From contig JAEORN010000283.1 of NCBI GenBank assembly GCA_016840825.1, positions 1 through 8,543 of the forward strand: a stretch of 8,543 nt of DNA. The letters run 5' to 3'. The position numbers were made by a program, and so were the translations under genes. Positions 6,942 through 8,543 of this stretch are shown here, piece by piece. The stretch's first letter is position 1; each line of letters opens with the position of its first letter. The stretch is from Candidatus Thorarchaeota archaeon. Lineage in GTDB: Archaea; Asgardarchaeota; Thorarchaeia; Thorarchaeales; Thorarchaeaceae. The notes beneath the pieces were generated by a model. That model saw only the letters and a program-made list of their open reading frames with translations, made no database searches and was not told the origin of the DNA.

Positions 6942-7805
6942 TTACTTTGGTTTTTCCAACAACTCTGTCTTCTTGAGAGCTTTGCCAGATGAATTATGAG
7001 ATGTTCGTAGAAGCGTATCATTCTGTTTCTCTATCTCTCGTGCTTCATCGGCAAGCTTTGCCGCAGTTCTTAGTAGTTCATGAGCGGCGGTCACCGCAGG
7101 GACATATACAGCTGGATCACTATCTTTGAAGCATGCTTTTGATGTGATATCTGCAACGACTTCTGCCATCTTGAGTGATGCGTATGCTTTCGCATAAGCA
7201 TATGGACTCGCAAAGCCTGCAGATTCCAGTGCCATCTCTGTTGTCAATGTAATTGCTGGTAGCTTCGGTTTTGTTCCTGCCTTCAAGCTGTCTGTGAGCT
7301 TGTCAATTTCAGATTGCAGGAAACGAATCACTCCAGTACATGAGAGTACCTTGATGAGTTCAGCATTGAATATTGCCATTTCTGTGGGATCAAGGAATTC
7401 TTTTCTGGCCCCAATCATTGGGTCCATCGGAAGGACGATGAAACCGCTCCCCTCTGGGATCGATACTACGCTTTTTCCCTTCTCATCTTTTGTAAAGAAA
7501 GCCTTCTTCGAAGGTCCATCAGATATGGCTATAACGGGAATTTTCTTTTTCAATAAGTATTCTCTGGCTTGAGTTGGTCCTGGGAGGGAAGCATTAGGAC
7601 TTACAACAAGAACCAAACCTGGATTCATCTCAGCTAGTTTTGCTGTAACCTCCTCACAGTGTTCTGGATCCATGCTTGCTCCTGATGTTACAACTCTCAC
7701 AGCAATATCCTTTCTCTCTGCACGCTCATCGAGAACCAAATCGAGGAGAGGTGCAGCACCAATACATCCTAGTTTCAATATTCCAATTCTACATAGATCA
7801 GGCAT
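6942..7805 (-). CDS. mtd: F420-dependent methylenetetrahydromethanopterin dehydrogenase
   Basis: Mtd reversibly oxidises methylene-H4MPT to methenyl-H4MPT with coenzyme F420 in the cytoplasm, a step of archaeal C1 metabolism (methanogenesis, methane oxidation or the H4MPT Wood-Ljungdahl branch). The 287-residue length suits a family of about 275-285. Family segments seen in order: KLGCIGAAPLLDLVLDERA (11-29), SPNASLPGPTQARE (69-82), IGARKEFLDPTEMAIFNAEL (131-150), YVPAVTAAHELLRTAAKLAD (234-253) and EKQNDTLLRTSH (259-270), close to the Methanopyrus pattern. The start is the ATG at 7805 because GGAGG lies 7 bases upstream and MPDLCRIGILKLG matches the family N terminus; the frame continues back to 7898, but that extension does not look like Mtd. 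It follows the CoA-transferase/GNAT gene by 113 bases on the same strand. One oddity is SGASMDPEH (41-49), slightly different from the usual GTSVKMDPE. Confidence 0.95.
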   Translation of the reverse strand: MPDLCRIGILKLGCIGAAPLLDLVLDERAERKDIAVRVVTSGASMDPEHCEEVTAKLAEMNPGLVLVVSPNASLPGPTQAREYLLKKKIPVIAISDGPSKKAFFTKDEKGKSVVSIPEGSGFIVLPMDPMIGARKEFLDPTEMAIFNAELIKVLSCTGVIRFLQSEIDKLTDSLKAGTKPKLPAITLTTEMALESAGFASPYAYAKAYASLKMAEVVADITSKACFKDSDPAVYVPAVTAAHELLRTAAKLADEAREIEKQNDTLLRTSHNSSGKALKKTELLEKPK

Positions 7806-7812
7806 CGTTAAT

Positions 7813-7817
7813 CCTCC
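7813..7817 (-). promoter_or_regulatory. Shine-Dalgarno site of mtd
   Basis: On the minus strand this reads GGAGG within AGAGGAGGATT, 7 bases before the ATG at 7805. It is the strongest ribosome-binding site in the window and fixes the mtd start over the longer frame beginning at 7898. Confidence 0.8.
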
Positions 7818-7845
7818 TCTGAAAGCAGTGCACCTACAGAGCCAT

Positions 7846-7852
7846 GATAAAA
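7846..7852 (-). promoter_or_regulatory. weak TATA-like box for mtd
   Basis: The minus strand reads TTTTATC, about 41 bases before the mtd ATG, so transcription could start near 7823, just before the ribosome-binding site. A weak stem (ATTTTG at 7855-7860 with CAAAAT at 7871-7876) precedes it and might mark the end of the upstream transcript. mtd may instead be read through from the upstream gene. Confidence 0.25.
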
Positions 7853-7918
7853 CAATTTTGGTCTCCCTTACAAAATGAAACAACGATGAGTAAACCAAGC
7901 ATCTTCTGGAACGAATAA

Positions 7919-8543
7919 TTACAGTCTGAGAATGAAGGTATATTGGTTATCTTCAATACTTAATCGGCTTTCAATCAGTTTGCCAGTTCTATGAATGAAA
8001 TTGATCATTGGTACATTCTTTGGATGTACATAGGCAATGAATGCATTGACTCCCTTGCTCTTCGCAATACGCATCATTTGATTGAGGAGAAATGTACCGA
8101 TGCCTCGGTTTTGGTATTCGTCCTTCACAAGCAAGGCAAACTCGGCTTGATTCGTACTTCTATTCAATAGATACCTTCCCGCAGCAACAATTTTCTCACA
8201 TTCTCCTTCCTTTCCATCCCCTACTACTCCCACGAGGGAGATATCTGATTCCTGGTCAACATAATAAAATTCTTGAAGAGTTTGGCGTCGAAGGCTTCTA
8301 AGGGGCATTAAAAATCTAAAGAATATCGAGTCTTCACTGAGTCCGTAGAAGAGCTCCTTAATTCGGTCACTATCATCAGGTCTGATTAGACGTACATGAA
8401 CACTAATAGGACCATCCGGCATTTCAGCTTCTGTAATAGCTTCATACTCCATTGGAAAGTAGGTTCCTCTGGCAAGGAATGGAACTTGATCTTCAAATAC
8501 GTACTTCATCTCTTTCGCCGCTTCAAGTAAGCCATTCCTGAAT
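7919..8543 (-). CDS. acetyl-CoA hydrolase/CoA-transferase fused to a GNAT domain, C-terminal part (partial)
   Basis: The frame stays open to the window edge: before the ATG at 8509 come eleven more codons reading FRNGLLEAAKE, so that ATG is probably internal. This reads like the end of an acetyl-CoA hydrolase/4-hydroxybutyrate CoA-transferase domain (typical hPdfReeLl-x-eA) running into the linker KYVFEDQVPFLA, as in proteins that join this CoA-transferase to a GNAT domain. Counting from 8509, the GNAT domain spans about 36-196: HVRLIRPDDSDRIKELFYGLS, then YYVDQ, then the acetyl-CoA loop QNRGIG (133-138), a perfect Q-x-x-G-x-G, and HPKNVPMINF. In such proteins the CoA-transferase part moves CoA between acyl groups and the GNAT part may acetylate lysines, possibly its own partner; the acetyl-acceptor is unknown. 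Only about 207 residues are visible. A stand-alone GNAT beginning at 8509 is the alternative, made unlikely by the open frame and the linker match. Confidence 0.8.
   Translation of the reverse strand, partial: FRNGLLEAAKEMKYVFEDQVPFLARGTYFPMEYEAITEAEMPDGPISVHVRLIRPDDSDRIKELFYGLSEDSIFFRFLMPLRSLRRQTLQEFYYVDQESDISLVGVVGDGKEGECEKIVAAGRYLLNRSTNQAEFALLVKDEYQNRGIGTFLLNQMMRIAKSKGVNAFIAYVHPKNVPMINFIHRTGKLIESRLSIEDNQYTFILRL

Noticed and set aside
7806..7898. N-terminal extension of mtd from 7898
   Set aside because: The extra 31 residues do not resemble Mtd, and a strong GGAGG site sits just before the ATG at 7805.
1..8543. tRNA, rRNA, CRISPR or prophage content
   Set aside because: No cloverleaf with a TTCGA arm, no regularly spaced repeats and no phage or transposase proteins were found on reading both strands.

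Overview
The window looks archaeal. The clearest marker is an F420-dependent methylenetetrahydromethanopterin dehydrogenase (Mtd), an enzyme of archaeal C1 metabolism. Supporting signs are TATA-like AT boxes at promoter distance, Shine-Dalgarno motifs of the GGAGG and GGTGAT type, frequent GTG starts, an RPA/SSB-type OB fold and a coiled-coil/zinc-ribbon protein. The gene mix (archaeal C1 pathway, CoA-transferase/GNAT fusion, zinc-ribbon proteins, moderate GC) would suit an uncultured lineage such as the Asgard archaea, perhaps Thorarchaeota or Lokiarchaeota. That placement is inference, since no rRNA or marker phylogeny is available here.

Layout: one gene lies on the plus strand at the left edge and seven lie on the minus strand. 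Left to right: (1) the C-terminal end of a Trp-rich, beta-strand-rich protein (plus strand, cut by the window edge); (2) a class I SAM-dependent methyltransferase, convergent with it; (3) a 212-base gap with a good TATA box and an 11-bp perfect inverted repeat 140 bases apart, which may be a small MITE-like element; (4) a GNAT acetyltransferase fused to a C-terminal OB fold; (5) an unrecognised 383-residue protein; (6) a QueG-like double [4Fe-4S] protein; (7) a coiled-coil protein with a C-terminal zinc ribbon, only 9 bases upstream of (6) in transcription order and so probably co-transcribed; (8) mtd; (9) at the right edge, the C-terminal part of an acetyl-CoA hydrolase/CoA-transferase fused to a GNAT domain, cut by the window edge.

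How they may work together: mtd and the CoA-transferase/GNAT gene are neighbours on one strand and both belong to C1/acetyl-CoA metabolism, so the right end is probably a central-carbon locus, although the 113-base gap leaves room for separate promoters. The zinc-ribbon and QueG-like pair is the one convincing tight operon; its function is unknown. The left half is a set of unrelated single genes. No tRNA, rRNA, CRISPR array, transposase gene or phage gene was seen, and no gene-free stretch exceeds 300 bases. The most unusual items are the GNAT-OB fusion, the zinc-ribbon/QueG-like pair, and the possible MITE that appears to supply the methyltransferase promoter.
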